From: CAYVCG01 sp964449985
Lineage (GTDB): Bacteria; Bacillota; Clostridia; Lachnospirales; WRAX01
Assembly: GCA_964449985.1 (NCBI GenBank)
Contig: CAYVCG010000002.1
Location: 1 to 58,729, forward strand
DNA length: 58,729 nucleotides
Reading direction: 5' to 3'
Position numbers and translations under genes: made by a program. Numbering within the stretch: position 1 is the stretch's first letter; every line of letters starts with the position of its first letter. The notes under the pieces were generated by a model. That model searched no databases and was not told the DNA's origin. It saw only the letters and a list, made by a program, of their open reading frames with translations. Below, one piece after another: positions 26,338 to 35,056 of the stretch.

Positions 26338-27195
26338 TTATTTATTTTGAAGCTTATATGCAATAACGCAGTTTTCCATAAGCATAGCCACAGTCATCAG
26401 CCCAACGCCGCCAGGAACAGGGGTTATGTATGAACATTTTTCCTTGCATGCATCAAAGTCAACGTCCCCACAGAGTTTCTTTCCTTCCAACCTGTGCATA
26501 CCAACGTCTATAATAACTGCGCCCTCTTTTACCATATCAGCCGTTATAAATCTTTTCTGGCCTAATGCCGCCACAAGTATATCGGCTTCCTGGCATACCT
26601 TTGCCAAATCCTTAGTTCTAGAATGGCATGTAGTAACTGTTCCGTTTTCTTTTAAAAGCAATGCCGCTGTAGGCTTGCCAACGTTATTACTTCTGCCCAC
26701 AACAACGCATCTTTTGCCGGATATCTCAATCCCGCTTCTCTTGATAAGCTCAATAACACCGGCAGGCGTGCATGATAAAAGCTTGCCCTTTCCTATAGTC
26801 AAAAGACCAATGTTGTATGGATGAAAACCGTCCACATCCTTTAGTGGGTCTATAGAAAGTAAAACCTTCTCCTCATCAATATGCTTCGGCAGAGGAAGCT
26901 GAACAAGTATACCGTTTACTTCCTTGGATTTATTGAGCGTATCAATAAGCTCTATAAGCTCTTCTTGAGTCGTCTTCTCGGGAAGTTCGTATGATAACGA
27001 TTTAATACCTGTATATTCGCAAGCCTTCTTTTTATTCCCCACATAAACTTGCGAAGCAGGATCTTCGCCAATGATTATAACCGCAAGGCATGGTTGGCCG
27101 CCATTTTCTTTTATCGCATTAACCTCTGATATAACTTCTTGCTTTATTTGCTCCGAAATTAATTTTCCGTCTATTATTTTTGCCGTCTCGGGCAT
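26338..27195 (-). CDS. folD: Methylenetetrahydrofolate dehydrogenase / methenyltetrahydrofolate cyclohydrolase
   Basis: A 285-aa bifunctional enzyme interconverting methylene-, methenyl- and formyl-tetrahydrofolate. Catalytic features include YVGNKKKACEYTGI (Tyr and Lys), QLPLP, DVDGFHPYNIG and the nucleotide-binding GRSNNVGKP..HSRT. The C-terminal TPVPGGVGLMT block is intact. It follows fhs by 39 bases, giving two adjacent steps of the folate one-carbon path in one transcript. Confidence 0.97.
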   Translation of the reverse strand: MPETAKIIDGKLISEQIKQEVISEVNAIKENGGQPCLAVIIIGEDPASQVYVGNKKKACEYTGIKSLSYELPEKTTQEELIELIDTLNKSKEVNGILVQLPLPKHIDEEKVLLSIDPLKDVDGFHPYNIGLLTIGKGKLLSCTPAGVIELIKRSGIEISGKRCVVVGRSNNVGKPTAALLLKENGTVTTCHSRTKDLAKVCQEADILVAALGQKRFITADMVKEGAVIIDVGMHRLEGKKLCGDVDFDACKEKCSYITPVPGGVGLMTVAMLMENCVIAYKLQNK

Positions 27196-27234
27196 ATTAA
27201 ACCACTCTCCATTTTTATTTTATGTATCGTATAT

Positions 27235-28905
27235 TTAAAACAATCCTAAGATGTTATTATTCTCGTCCACATCAATACCGCAAGCCGCCGGAACTTTAGG
27301 CAACCCAGGCATAGTCATAATATCGCCGGTAAGAACTACAGCAAATCCCGCTCCCGCCGATAATCGGACTTCCTTAACAGAAACCTCAAACCCTTCCGGG
27401 CTTCCCAAAAGCAAAGGATTATCGGAAAGAGAATATTGTGTCTTCGCTATACATATAGGCAGATTAGAATACCCCATATCGGTTATCTTCTTTATCTGCT
27501 TGGCTGCGGCAAGAGAAATATTAACACTTCCTGCACCATAAATCTCTTTGCAAACCGTCTCGATTTTAGAAACAATTGAATCCGTTACACTATAGATCGG
27601 CTCAAATTCAGATTTTTTTGATTCAATAGAAGATAAAACCTTCTCAGCAAGGGCTTCTCCCCCTGCCCCTCCATTGCTCCAAACTTGGGAAATAGCAAAA
27701 TCAGCGCCTATTTTTTCGCACTCTTCTTTAACTAAACTAATTTCATCATCCGTATCCGTTAAAAACTGATTCAATGCCACAACGACCGGAACTCCAAATT
27801 TCTGTATATTTAAGATATGCTTTTTAAGATTAGAAAATCCTTTTTTAAGCGCTTCAAGGTTTTCTGCTGCCAAATCAGATTTCAAAACGCCGCCGTTATA
27901 TTTAAGTGCCCTAATTGTTGCTACAATAACAGCAACATCCGGCTTCAAACCAGCAACCCTGCATTTTATATCAAAGAACTTTTCTGCACCTAAATCAGCA
28001 CCAAACCCAGCCTCAGTAACAACTATGTCAGAAAGCTTCAGAGCAAGCTTCGTAGCTCGAACGCTGTTGCAGCCATGTGCGATATTAGCAAAAGGCCCAC
28101 CATGAATTATGGCAGGGGTATGTTCCAGAGTTTGAACTAAGTTAGGTTTCACAGCTTCTTTCAAAAGCGCCGCCATAGCTCCATTTGCTTTTAAGTCTCT
28201 AGCTGTTACAGGATTGCCCTCATAATTGTACCCCACGATTATGTTGCCCAGGCGCTCCTTTAAATCGGCAAGGTCTTCACAAAGGCATAAAATCGCCATA
28301 ACCTCAGATGCGACAGTTATCATAAAACCGTCTTCTCTGGGAACACCGTTCATCTTGCCGCCCAAACCAACTACAATATTCCTTAAAGCCCTATCATTCA
28401 TATCCAAAACACGTTTCCATGTGATTTGCCTTGGATCAATATGTAATGCGTTGCCCTGTTGCAAATGATTATCAAGCATTGCAGACAGAAGATTGTGCGC
28501 GCATGTAATAGCGTGCAAATCCCCTGTAAAATGAAGGTTTATATCCTCCATAGGAACAACCTGAGAATATCCTCCGCCAGCCGCTCCCCCTTTAACACCC
28601 ATACAAGGCCCTAAAGATGGCTCACGCAGAGCAGCAACGGTTTTTTTACCAAGCTTGTTTAACGCTTGTGCAAGACCGATAGTTACGGTGGTTTTTCCCT
28701 CTCCGGCAGGCGTTGGATTAACAGCCGTTACCAATATCAGCTTGCCATTTGGCTTGTCCTTTACTTTTTCAAATAATTCATCATTTATCTTAGCCTTATA
28801 TTTGCCATATAAATCAATATCATCCTCGCTTATTCCAAAGCCGGCAGCAACCTCCTTTATAGGTTTAAGCACTGCTTCCTGAGCTATCTGTATATCCGAT
28901 TTCAT
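27235..28905 (-). CDS. fhs: Formate-tetrahydrofolate ligase
   Basis: A 556-aa ATP-dependent enzyme joining formate to tetrahydrofolate. The P-loop TPAGEGKTT and the signature TGDLHAITCAHNLLSAMLDNH are visible, and length is standard. The ATG follows AAAGGAG. It lies 24 bases downstream of ftsK and directly before folD. With FolD it supplies formyl groups for purines; in acetogens it is part of the methyl branch of the Wood-Ljungdahl pathway, but no other enzyme of that pathway is in the window. Confidence 0.98.
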   Translation of the reverse strand: MKSDIQIAQEAVLKPIKEVAAGFGISEDDIDLYGKYKAKINDELFEKVKDKPNGKLILVTAVNPTPAGEGKTTVTIGLAQALNKLGKKTVAALREPSLGPCMGVKGGAAGGGYSQVVPMEDINLHFTGDLHAITCAHNLLSAMLDNHLQQGNALHIDPRQITWKRVLDMNDRALRNIVVGLGGKMNGVPREDGFMITVASEVMAILCLCEDLADLKERLGNIIVGYNYEGNPVTARDLKANGAMAALLKEAVKPNLVQTLEHTPAIIHGGPFANIAHGCNSVRATKLALKLSDIVVTEAGFGADLGAEKFFDIKCRVAGLKPDVAVIVATIRALKYNGGVLKSDLAAENLEALKKGFSNLKKHILNIQKFGVPVVVALNQFLTDTDDEISLVKEECEKIGADFAISQVWSNGGAGGEALAEKVLSSIESKKSEFEPIYSVTDSIVSKIETVCKEIYGAGSVNISLAAAKQIKKITDMGYSNLPICIAKTQYSLSDNPLLLGSPEGFEVSVKEVRLSAGAGFAVVLTGDIMTMPGLPKVPAACGIDVDENNNILGLF

Positions 28906-28929
28906 TCGCTTTGCTCCTTTATAATAAAA

Positions 28930-31660
28930 TTATTGCTGCAAATAGTTCTGTTTATATTCATACCATTCGGAACGGGACATAAGTATTTTGCGCGGTTTAC
29001 TGCCGTCCTCAGGGCCAACTATGCCTCTGCCTTCTATTTCTTCCATAAGTCTAGCAGCACGATTATATCCAACTCTAAAGCGCCGTTGAAGCATAGAGAC
29101 AGAAGCCTTATCCTTTTCCAGCATAAAATCAACAGCCTCAACAAGAAGCTCATCACATTCCCCACTCGTATTCCCTCCGCCTGCGGTAGATGTTATCTCT
29201 TCCACCATTTGCGGGTCATACTCGTGCTCGCATTGAGACTTTAGATATGTAACGATGGCTTCAACCTCTTTATCGGAAATAAATGCTCCCTGAATACGTT
29301 GCGGCTTTGAAAGCCCCACAGGATTAAACAGCATATCCCCCTTACCCAAAAGCTTCTCTGCCCCGACTGCATCCAAAACGGTTCGAGAGTCTGTTCCAGA
29401 AGAAACGGCAAATGCAAGCCTTGATGGTATATTAGCCTTAATAAGGCCGGTAATAACGTCTACCGATGGTCTTTGAGTAGCTATTATGATATGAAGCCCC
29501 GCAGCTCTTGCCATTTGCGCCAGACGGCATATGGATTCCTCCACCTCTCCGGGAGCAGCCATCATCAAATCTGCGAGCTCGTCTATTATTATAACAATCT
29601 GAGGAAGCAAATCCGTATCGCCTTGTTCCATCTTCCAGTTATTATAGCCTTTCAAGTCTCGAACAGCTGCTTCAGCAAAGTATTTATATCTATTATTCAT
29701 CTCCACGACGGCCCAGTTTAGCGCACCCGCTGCTTTCTTTGGGTCTGTCACAACAGGAATGAGCAAATGTGGTATGCCGTTATAAACGCTAAGCTCAACA
29801 ACCTTTGGATCTATCATTAATAGCTTAACCTCGTCTGGCCGTGCTTTATAAAGTATGCTTGTAATAAGCGTATTAATACAAACGCTTTTACCAGAACCAG
29901 TTGAACCGGCAACAAGCAAGTGCGGCATTTTGGCTATATCCGTAATGACGGTATTGCCCGCAATATCTTTTCCCAAAGCAAAAGCCAGCTTTGATGGATA
30001 GTTTCTAAATGCCTGATCGTCTATAACCTCTCTTATAAAGACAGGTTGAATCTCTTTATTGGGTATTTCTATGCCCACAACGGATTTACCCGGGATCGGC
30101 GCTTCTATACGTATGCCTACAGCGGCCAAATTGAGTGCCAAATCATCCGCAAGCCCGGAAATTTTGCTTACCTTAACACCTGGGCCGGGTGATAATTCAT
30201 ACCTTGTAACGGTAGGCCCTTTACTAACCTCAACAACCCTTGCCTCAACACCAAAACTCTTTAACGTTTGTTCCAGCTTTTTCGAGTTTTCATAAATCTG
30301 GGTTCTAGAAGCGCTAGAAGTCGTTGTGTTATTTTCTTTAAGTAAATTTATATTGGGGAATTGGTAGCTGTCAGGAGATGGCGCTTCGCTCATGATAGAT
30401 TGTATTTCGTTTTCAATAACCGATTCATCTACAGCGGCGAACTTGCCCTTTTTTGATTTTGTTCCGTATTCCTCAGATGTTTTTAACAGCTCGTCCAATT
30501 CCTGAACCTTTTGAGTTATTTTTATTTCGGGCTCTTCTTGTGCAGTCGAGCTGTATTTATAATATTCATCGTCATCCTTAATCCCGGATCCACTCAGCTT
30601 TATTGAGACATCATCACCCGCTTTTCCAGATTCCCCATGCTTATCAGTGGCTATTTTAGCAACGCTTTCCGGTTTAGTACCAGCAATAGCGGGAAATGGA
30701 AAAATACCTTCAGAAGAACCAGCTTCTATAACCTCTAGCAGATCGTCCGGAGTATTTATGTTAGCATCATAAATCCGGGCAAATCCATCGGAATTTTTGC
30801 GCTTTATGCTGTCGTTAATGAGTTCCACCCTTTCATCTGTGGATGAATGTCCATCATTTATGACGTGATTAAAGACAGGCTGTTCTTTTGCTGCTTCTAT
30901 ATCATAATACAAATCGCCATAAGACTCATTCTCATACGATTCCCCCCGTGATTCCCGCTCTAAATATGCTTCTTTTGCCCTTTCAGACATATCGGTCAAG
31001 GCTTCCTTTATTCTAAAGATAAGCGAGAATAGCGACTTGCCTGTAATAATAATTGTCAGCACGGTAGCTGTCGAAACAAAAACTATATAAGCACCTATTT
31101 CACCAAAAAGGTTAACAAACAAATCACCAAAAACAGCTCCTATTATGCCACCGTTAGAATAACTTCCGGTGTTATAGGCATAGGCTATGTATTCCCAAAC
31201 ATTTGCATGCTCAATATGCTTTAGATTTAAGACGCTGACAAAACTCGAAGCTATAACAAATAACACAGAAATCATAATAACCCTTGGTTTATCAATATAC
31301 TTTTTCCTCGAAAAAATAATAGATATGCAAATAACAATAATCACAAACGGAAGCGCATATGCGCTAAATCCCAACATACCGGTTAAAAAAGAATTGATGA
31401 ACCCACCAAAAGAGCCTGCCCCACCTTCAGTGTAAAGGCTTAATATAAGCAATAAACTTGCCGCAATAGTTATTATAGAAATAACCTCTGCTTTAAGCTT
31501 TGACGCTGCTTCGCTTCTGNNNNNNNNNNNNNNNNNNNNNNNNNNNNNNNNNNNNNNNNNNNNNNNNNNNNNNNNNNNNNNNNNNNNNNNNNNNNNNNNN
31601 NNNNNNNNNNNNNNNNNNNGAAGACGGCTCTGGCGCTTTCTTTTTTCGGGTTCCCGGCAT
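28930..31660 (-). CDS. FtsK/SpoIIIE-type DNA translocase (5' part crosses an assembly gap)
   Basis: A double-strand DNA pump that moves chromosomes through the division or sporulation septum. After the gap the frame reads RSEAASKLKAEVISIIT, then several membrane segments, a long acidic linker (about 250 residues), the alpha-beta motor with Walker A GSTGSGKSV and Walker B IVIIIDELADLMM, and a C-terminal winged-helix gamma domain. The frame is open into the 100-N gap at 31520-31619. Upstream of the gap an ATG at 31660 begins MPGTRKKKAPEPS, a basic tail typical of this family, with GGTG before it and a strong promoter beyond. The frames on the two sides do not match with exactly 100 N's, so the gap length is a placeholder. 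FtsK versus SpoIIIE cannot be settled. Confidence 0.93.
31520..31619. other. Assembly gap of 100 N inside ftsK
   Basis: A run of 100 N's between the first 13 codons of the ftsK-like gene and the rest. It creates false short reading frames on both strands that should be ignored. Confidence 1.
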
Positions 31661-31723
31661 TATGTCACCAACTTTCCTTACAGTAAACACTTAACAAGCT
31701 ATTAAATATACTGCTTTTCTACT

Positions 31724-31752
31724 ATTATACACAGTAGAACTCTTTTTTTCAA
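31724..31752 (-). promoter_or_regulatory. Promoter of the ftsK operon
   Basis: On the minus strand TTGAAA (31747-31752) and a perfect TATAAT (31724-31729) are 17 bases apart, about 65 bases before the ftsK ATG. It could drive the whole minus-strand run to the TPR gene. Confidence 0.7.
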
Positions 31753-31845
31753 ACATAATTTATTTTATTTGGGATAATTAGCCATCCAAAGAAAAATTTC
31801 TTGAAAATCAGGGTTATTTTTTTAGACAAGCTATAAAATAAAAAA

Positions 31846-31864
31846 ATTATACATTATGTATAAT
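31846..31864. promoter_or_regulatory. Perfect 9-1-9 palindrome in the ftsK/purK intergenic region
   Basis: ATTATACAT-T-ATGTATAAT is a perfect inverted repeat in the 372-base space between divergent ftsK and purK. It lies about 95 bases upstream of the ftsK promoter and 115 bases upstream of the purK promoter. It may be an operator. The rest of this space is AT-rich and holds only the two promoters; no purine riboswitch is seen. Confidence 0.4.
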
Positions 31865-31977
31865 CTAGATCATACTCATATAGTACTTATCAACATACAT
31901 CTATTAATGTTATTATTAAATAATACATAAATAATAATTATTCTACCAAAATTGCTATATATTTTTCATGTCTTTAA

Positions 31978-31986
31978 TGATATAAT
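31978..31986 (+). promoter_or_regulatory. Extended -10 promoter of purK
   Basis: TGATATAAT, an extended -10 (TGnTATAAT), lies 47 bases before the purK ATG. No good -35 is seen 16 to 18 bases upstream. Confidence 0.5.
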
Positions 31987-32032
31987 ACTGTAATCAATTG
32001 CACTTTATTAAACAAGTTAAGGAGAACTATAA

Positions 32033-33199
32033 ATGGTCAGCAATATTTTATCAAAGAAAATAGGAATAATAGGCGGCGGGCAGTTAGGAAAGATGATGAT
32101 ATTGGAAGCAAAAAAGATGGGATTTTACGTAATTACCCTAGATCCTGCAAAGGATTGCCCGTCTCACAGCATAAGTGACGAGCATATAGTTGCGGAAAGC
32201 TTTGATGATTTTTCAGCAATAATGCTCTTGGCCGAAAAATCAGACGTTATTACTTATGAATTCGAGCATATTAATGTCGATGCTTTGCTAAAGCTTGAAG
32301 ATATGGGATATAAAATATATCCCACTGCCAAAAGCCTTAAAATAATACAAAATAAATTCACGCAAAAAACCGAGCTTAAAACAAACGATATATCCGTGCC
32401 CGATTTTTTAGAAATTTCGTCAATTGATGATATTTATAGGGCAGGAGAAATATTTTCATATCCGTTTTTGCTTAAAGCATCGACTGGTGGCTATGACGGA
32501 AAAGGTAATGCTGTTGTAAATAGCAAAGAACATGTTTTATCCTGCTACAAAACATTAGGCGAGGGCAAAATACCCCTTATGGCAGAAAAATTCGTTGATT
32601 TTATTATGGAAATTTCCGTTCTTGCTTGTCGTGGTATTGATGGAAAAATAGCTGTTTATCCCGTTGGCAAAAATAATCATATTGACAACATTCTTGATGA
32701 GACAATTGTTCCGGCAGACTTACCTGAGCATATCACGAAACACGCTATAAATACAGCTTACAAAGTTATGGAAGTATTCAATGGCGTAGGAATGTTTTGT
32801 GTTGAAATGTTTGTTGATAAAAACGGAGAAATCCTTGTTAATGAGGTTGCTCCAAGGCCTCATAATTCCGGCCATTATTCCATCGAAGGCTGTGTGACAA
32901 GCCAATTCGAGCAGCATATTCGTGCAGTTTCCGGCCTTCCGCTAGGCGATACATCGCTCTTAAAACCCAGCGTTATGCGTAATATATTAGGAGAAGAAAA
33001 TGCAGAAGGACATGCTGTCGTTTTTGGTATAGAAGAAGCCCTCAAAATCCCTGGTGTAAATGTTCATATATATGGTAAATCCGAAACTAAACCAAAAAGA
33101 AAAATGGGTCATCTTACAGTAATTGCCAATACAGTCGATGATGCAATAAAAAAGGCAACCGAAGCAAAATCAAAAATTAAAATATCAACTTCAAATTAG
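32033..33199 (+). CDS. purK: 5-(carboxyamino)imidazole ribonucleotide synthase
   Basis: A 388-aa ATP-grasp enzyme that carboxylates aminoimidazole ribonucleotide using bicarbonate, in purine synthesis. The N-terminal GIIGGGQLGKMM, the ATP-grasp core with LLKASTGGYDGKGNAVV, and the C-terminal VNEVAPRPHNSGHYSIEGC are clear. The ATG follows AAGGAG by 8 bases. It is paired with purE 33 bases downstream; the rest of the pur pathway is not in the window. Many Clostridia have only a class II PurE, so a purK-purE pair indicates the two-step bacterial route. Confidence 0.97.
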   Translation: MVSNILSKKIGIIGGGQLGKMMILEAKKMGFYVITLDPAKDCPSHSISDEHIVAESFDDFSAIMLLAEKSDVITYEFEHINVDALLKLEDMGYKIYPTAKSLKIIQNKFTQKTELKTNDISVPDFLEISSIDDIYRAGEIFSYPFLLKASTGGYDGKGNAVVNSKEHVLSCYKTLGEGKIPLMAEKFVDFIMEISVLACRGIDGKIAVYPVGKNNHIDNILDETIVPADLPEHITKHAINTAYKVMEVFNGVGMFCVEMFVDKNGEILVNEVAPRPHNSGHYSIEGCVTSQFEQHIRAVSGLPLGDTSLLKPSVMRNILGEENAEGHAVVFGIEEALKIPGVNVHIYGKSETKPKRKMGHLTVIANTVDDAIKKATEAKSKIKISTSN

Positions 33200-33232
33200 T
33201 TTTTTAAAATTATTAATAATGGTGGTGCATAC

Positions 33233-33751
33233 ATGATGTATAAAGTTGGAATAATAATGGGGAGTGATTCAGATCTTCCAGTTATGTCTGAAGCAGCCAA
33301 AATGCTTGATCATTTTGAGATTCCATATGAAATAACAATTGTATCGGCTCATAGAACGCCGGATAGAATGTTTGATTATGCTAAAACTGCAAAAGCAAGA
33401 GGTTTGAATGTTATAATCGCTGGCGCGGGAGGTGCTGCTCATCTTCCTGGAATGGTTGCTTCTCTAACGTCTCTTCCTGTTATTGGCGTGCCTGTCAAAA
33501 CGTCAACAATGAGCGGGATAGACTCTTTATATTCTATTGTCCAAATGCCAGGCGGTATACCCGTTGCGACAATGGCAATAAACGGAGCTAAAAATGCAGG
33601 CATCCTCGCAGCAAAAATAATTGGTACTTTTGATGAAAAAGTTTCTAAAGCGCTAATAGAATATGCAAATTCTCTTGAATCGGAAGTTTTGGAAAAGGCT
33701 GAAAAACTCAATAAAATGGGCTATTGTGATTATCTAAACTCTGCTATTTAA
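33233..33751 (+). CDS. purE: 5-(carboxyamino)imidazole ribonucleotide mutase
   Basis: A 172-aa class I PurE that moves the carboxyl group made by PurK. Signature segments are MGSDSDLPVM, VSAHRTPDRM, AGAGGAAHLPGMVA and QMPGGIPVATMAI. Length and the presence of purK just upstream agree. Two consecutive ATG codons follow GGTGG; the first is used. It is the end of the small purine operon, with no clear terminator after it. Confidence 0.97.
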   Translation: MMYKVGIIMGSDSDLPVMSEAAKMLDHFEIPYEITIVSAHRTPDRMFDYAKTAKARGLNVIIAGAGGAAHLPGMVASLTSLPVIGVPVKTSTMSGIDSLYSIVQMPGGIPVATMAINGAKNAGILAAKIIGTFDEKVSKALIEYANSLESEVLEKAEKLNKMGYCDYLNSAI

Positions 33752-33939
33752 CTATATTACTTCATGTGTCTTTTAACAAATTCATGTTGTTGCTTTTTAC
33801 ATTTGCAATAATGTATTATTATAAATATGCTTAAATTTAGAGCAAATTAACTGCAATATGCTTATTTGCATTTAGATTTTGTGTTTGGTTTTATATTGAA
33901 ACCTCACACAGTGAAAAATTATTTGAGCGAGGTATTAGC

Positions 33940-34434
33940 ATGAGTAGACCAAAAAAGATCACAAACAACGAAATTAATAAAACTACCAACAAGAAACACG
34001 ACACGCCTACTTCTGATCAGGATCTTCTTGATGATTACATGATTAAAAAATGTAGAATCATCGGAGCAAACATCAGATATGAACGCAAGATACGAAGATT
34101 CTCAATTGAAGACCTTGCTGAATATCTTGAATTGTCACCATCGTACGTTGGGCTGTTGGAACGGGGAGAACGTTGTCCAAGCCTAAAAAGCTTGTTAAAA
34201 GTATGCGAATTATTTGGAAGCACACCAAATGACTTTTTTCTGGAGAAAAATGATACATCGGGTAAAGTGTCTGTATCGGAGGGTTCAAGAACTTCTTTAT
34301 ATCAGAACAAGCTCAGAACCGTATATTCCCTTCTTCAAAAGCTTAGCGATTCGGAATTGGATTTTATTATAGGGACAATGAAAAACTTAAAAAATTTGAA
34401 CAAAGCTACAACACCAAATAATAATATAAAATAG
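33940..34434 (+). CDS. XRE-family helix-turn-helix regulator
   Basis: A 164-aa DNA-binding protein. The first 35 residues are polar and basic. An HTH_3/XRE domain covers about 37-95, with IGANIRYERKIRRFSIEDLAEYLELSPSYVG and LERGERCPSLKSLLKVCELF. The C-terminal 60 residues are helical and unrecognised, probably for dimerisation. A weak GCGAGG site precedes the ATG. It has a 188-base space upstream and the tandem RNA repeat downstream; whether it controls the adjacent ABC operon is a guess. Confidence 0.85.
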   Translation: MSRPKKITNNEINKTTNKKHDTPTSDQDLLDDYMIKKCRIIGANIRYERKIRRFSIEDLAEYLELSPSYVGLLERGERCPSLKSLLKVCELFGSTPNDFFLEKNDTSGKVSVSEGSRTSLYQNKLRTVYSLLQKLSDSELDFIIGTMKNLKNLNKATTPNNNIK

Positions 34435-34530
34435 TTTTGTCCATTTTAAAATAACCCTAAAAATCGCGTGTATATTTGTGTTTCGCTTTTAGTATTAAAG
34501 AATTGATAGAGCAGCTTTTTGAGTTGCTTA

Positions 34531-34539
34531 TGTTATAAT
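34531..34539 (+). promoter_or_regulatory. Extended -10 promoter before the tandem RNA repeat
   Basis: TG-T-TATAAT (TATAAT at 34534-34539) is an extended -10 element directly before the first repeat. Transcription would start near the repeat's first conserved bases. No -35 match is seen at 16 to 18 bases. Confidence 0.5.
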
Positions 34540-34542
34540 GGC

Positions 34543-34693
34543 TTAACGCCCCGCTCTCCTATAGAAAGTTTTATGCTCCGTACTTATTTTCATTCTGTCA
34601 AATCAACTTCGGCAAAATGTTTTTAATCTGCGGCGTTAAAAAATTTAAATGCAAGTCTTTTCTTAAAAGGCAAGTGCGCATACACCCTGTGTT
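34543..34693 (+). ncRNA. Tandem structured repeat, copy 1 (candidate RNA)
   Basis: This is the first of two similar units. A closing stem pairs TTAACGCC (34543-34550) with GGCGTTAA (34632-34639). A hairpin pairs CATTCTGTC (34591-34599) with GGCAAAATG (34611-34619), and a small TAGA/TTTA hairpin lies near 34562-34573. The 3' part ends AGTGCGCATACACCCTGTGTT at the gap, presumably continuing into a terminator as in copy 2. It shares long identical blocks with copy 2. It contains only a 17-codon reading frame without a good binding site. It could be a small RNA gene, a leader element or a dispersed repeat. Confidence 0.5.
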
Positions 34694-34703
34694 NNNNNNN
34701 NNN
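34694..34703. other. Assembly gap of 10 N between the two repeat copies
   Basis: A run of 10 N's lies exactly at the junction of the two repeat copies, as expected when reads cannot span a repeat. True spacing and copy number are unknown. Confidence 1.
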
Positions 34704-34869
34704 TTAATGCCCCGCTCTCCTATTAGAAAGTTCTATGCTCCGCTATCTTTTTTCATTCTGCCCAAAATCAATCACGGCAAAATGTTTTAGTCTGCGGCGC
34801 TAAAAAATATTAAATGCAAGTTTTAAAAGATTAGTGCGCATACACCCTGTGTTTGCGCTTTTTATTTTT
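34704..34869 (+). ncRNA. Tandem structured repeat, copy 2 (candidate RNA)
   Basis: The second unit keeps the same order of elements. TTAATGCC (34704-34711) faces GGCGCTAA (34796-34803), CATTCTGCC (34754-34762) pairs with GGCAAAATG (34776-34784), and TAGA pairs with TCTA near 34725-34736. Compared with copy 1, a U-G pair becomes C-G in the hairpin and a G-U becomes G-C in the small stem, which is the pattern of a conserved RNA fold. One closing-stem position becomes A-C. It ends in a terminator. The remainder to 35056 is AT-rich and holds only the ABC promoter. Confidence 0.5.
34836..34869 (+). terminator. Terminator ending repeat copy 2
   Basis: GCGCA (34836-34840) pairs with TGCGC (34854-34858), with an ACA/TGT extension after one mismatch. 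It is followed by TTTTTTATTTTT. The orientation fits a plus-strand RNA. Confidence 0.75.
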
Positions 34870-35001
34870 GTCTGAATTTTTAGCATTTTTTATCATTATT
34901 GTATTTTATTAATTGTATATAAAATTTGACTTTGTATTATTAATAATATAAAACATGAAAAAGCATTAACAATTATTTACACAAACTTAATATATTTTTA
35001 A

Positions 35002-35029
35002 TTGCATTTGAAACAAAGTGGTGTATAAT
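35002..35029 (+). promoter_or_regulatory. Probable promoter of the ABC/CARDB/permease operon
   Basis: TTGCAT (35002-35007) and a perfect TATAAT (35024-35029) are 16 bases apart, about 28 bases before the TTG start. Confidence 0.5.
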
Positions 35030-35056
35030 TTCTTTAGTGTATTGGGAGGTGATTAT

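Noticed and set aside
31493..31694. Short reading frames on both strands across the 31520-31619 gap
   Set aside because: They are read through N's; the minus-strand one mixes the true ftsK start with a wrong frame after the gap.
31661..32032. Purine riboswitch upstream of purK
   Set aside because: No conserved purine-aptamer loops or terminator; the region is plain AT-rich DNA with promoters.
34571..34810. Short peptides encoded in the tandem repeat (17 and 22 codons)
   Set aside because: The frames are of different length, lack a good ribosome site, and the sequence differences between copies favour RNA structure over coding.
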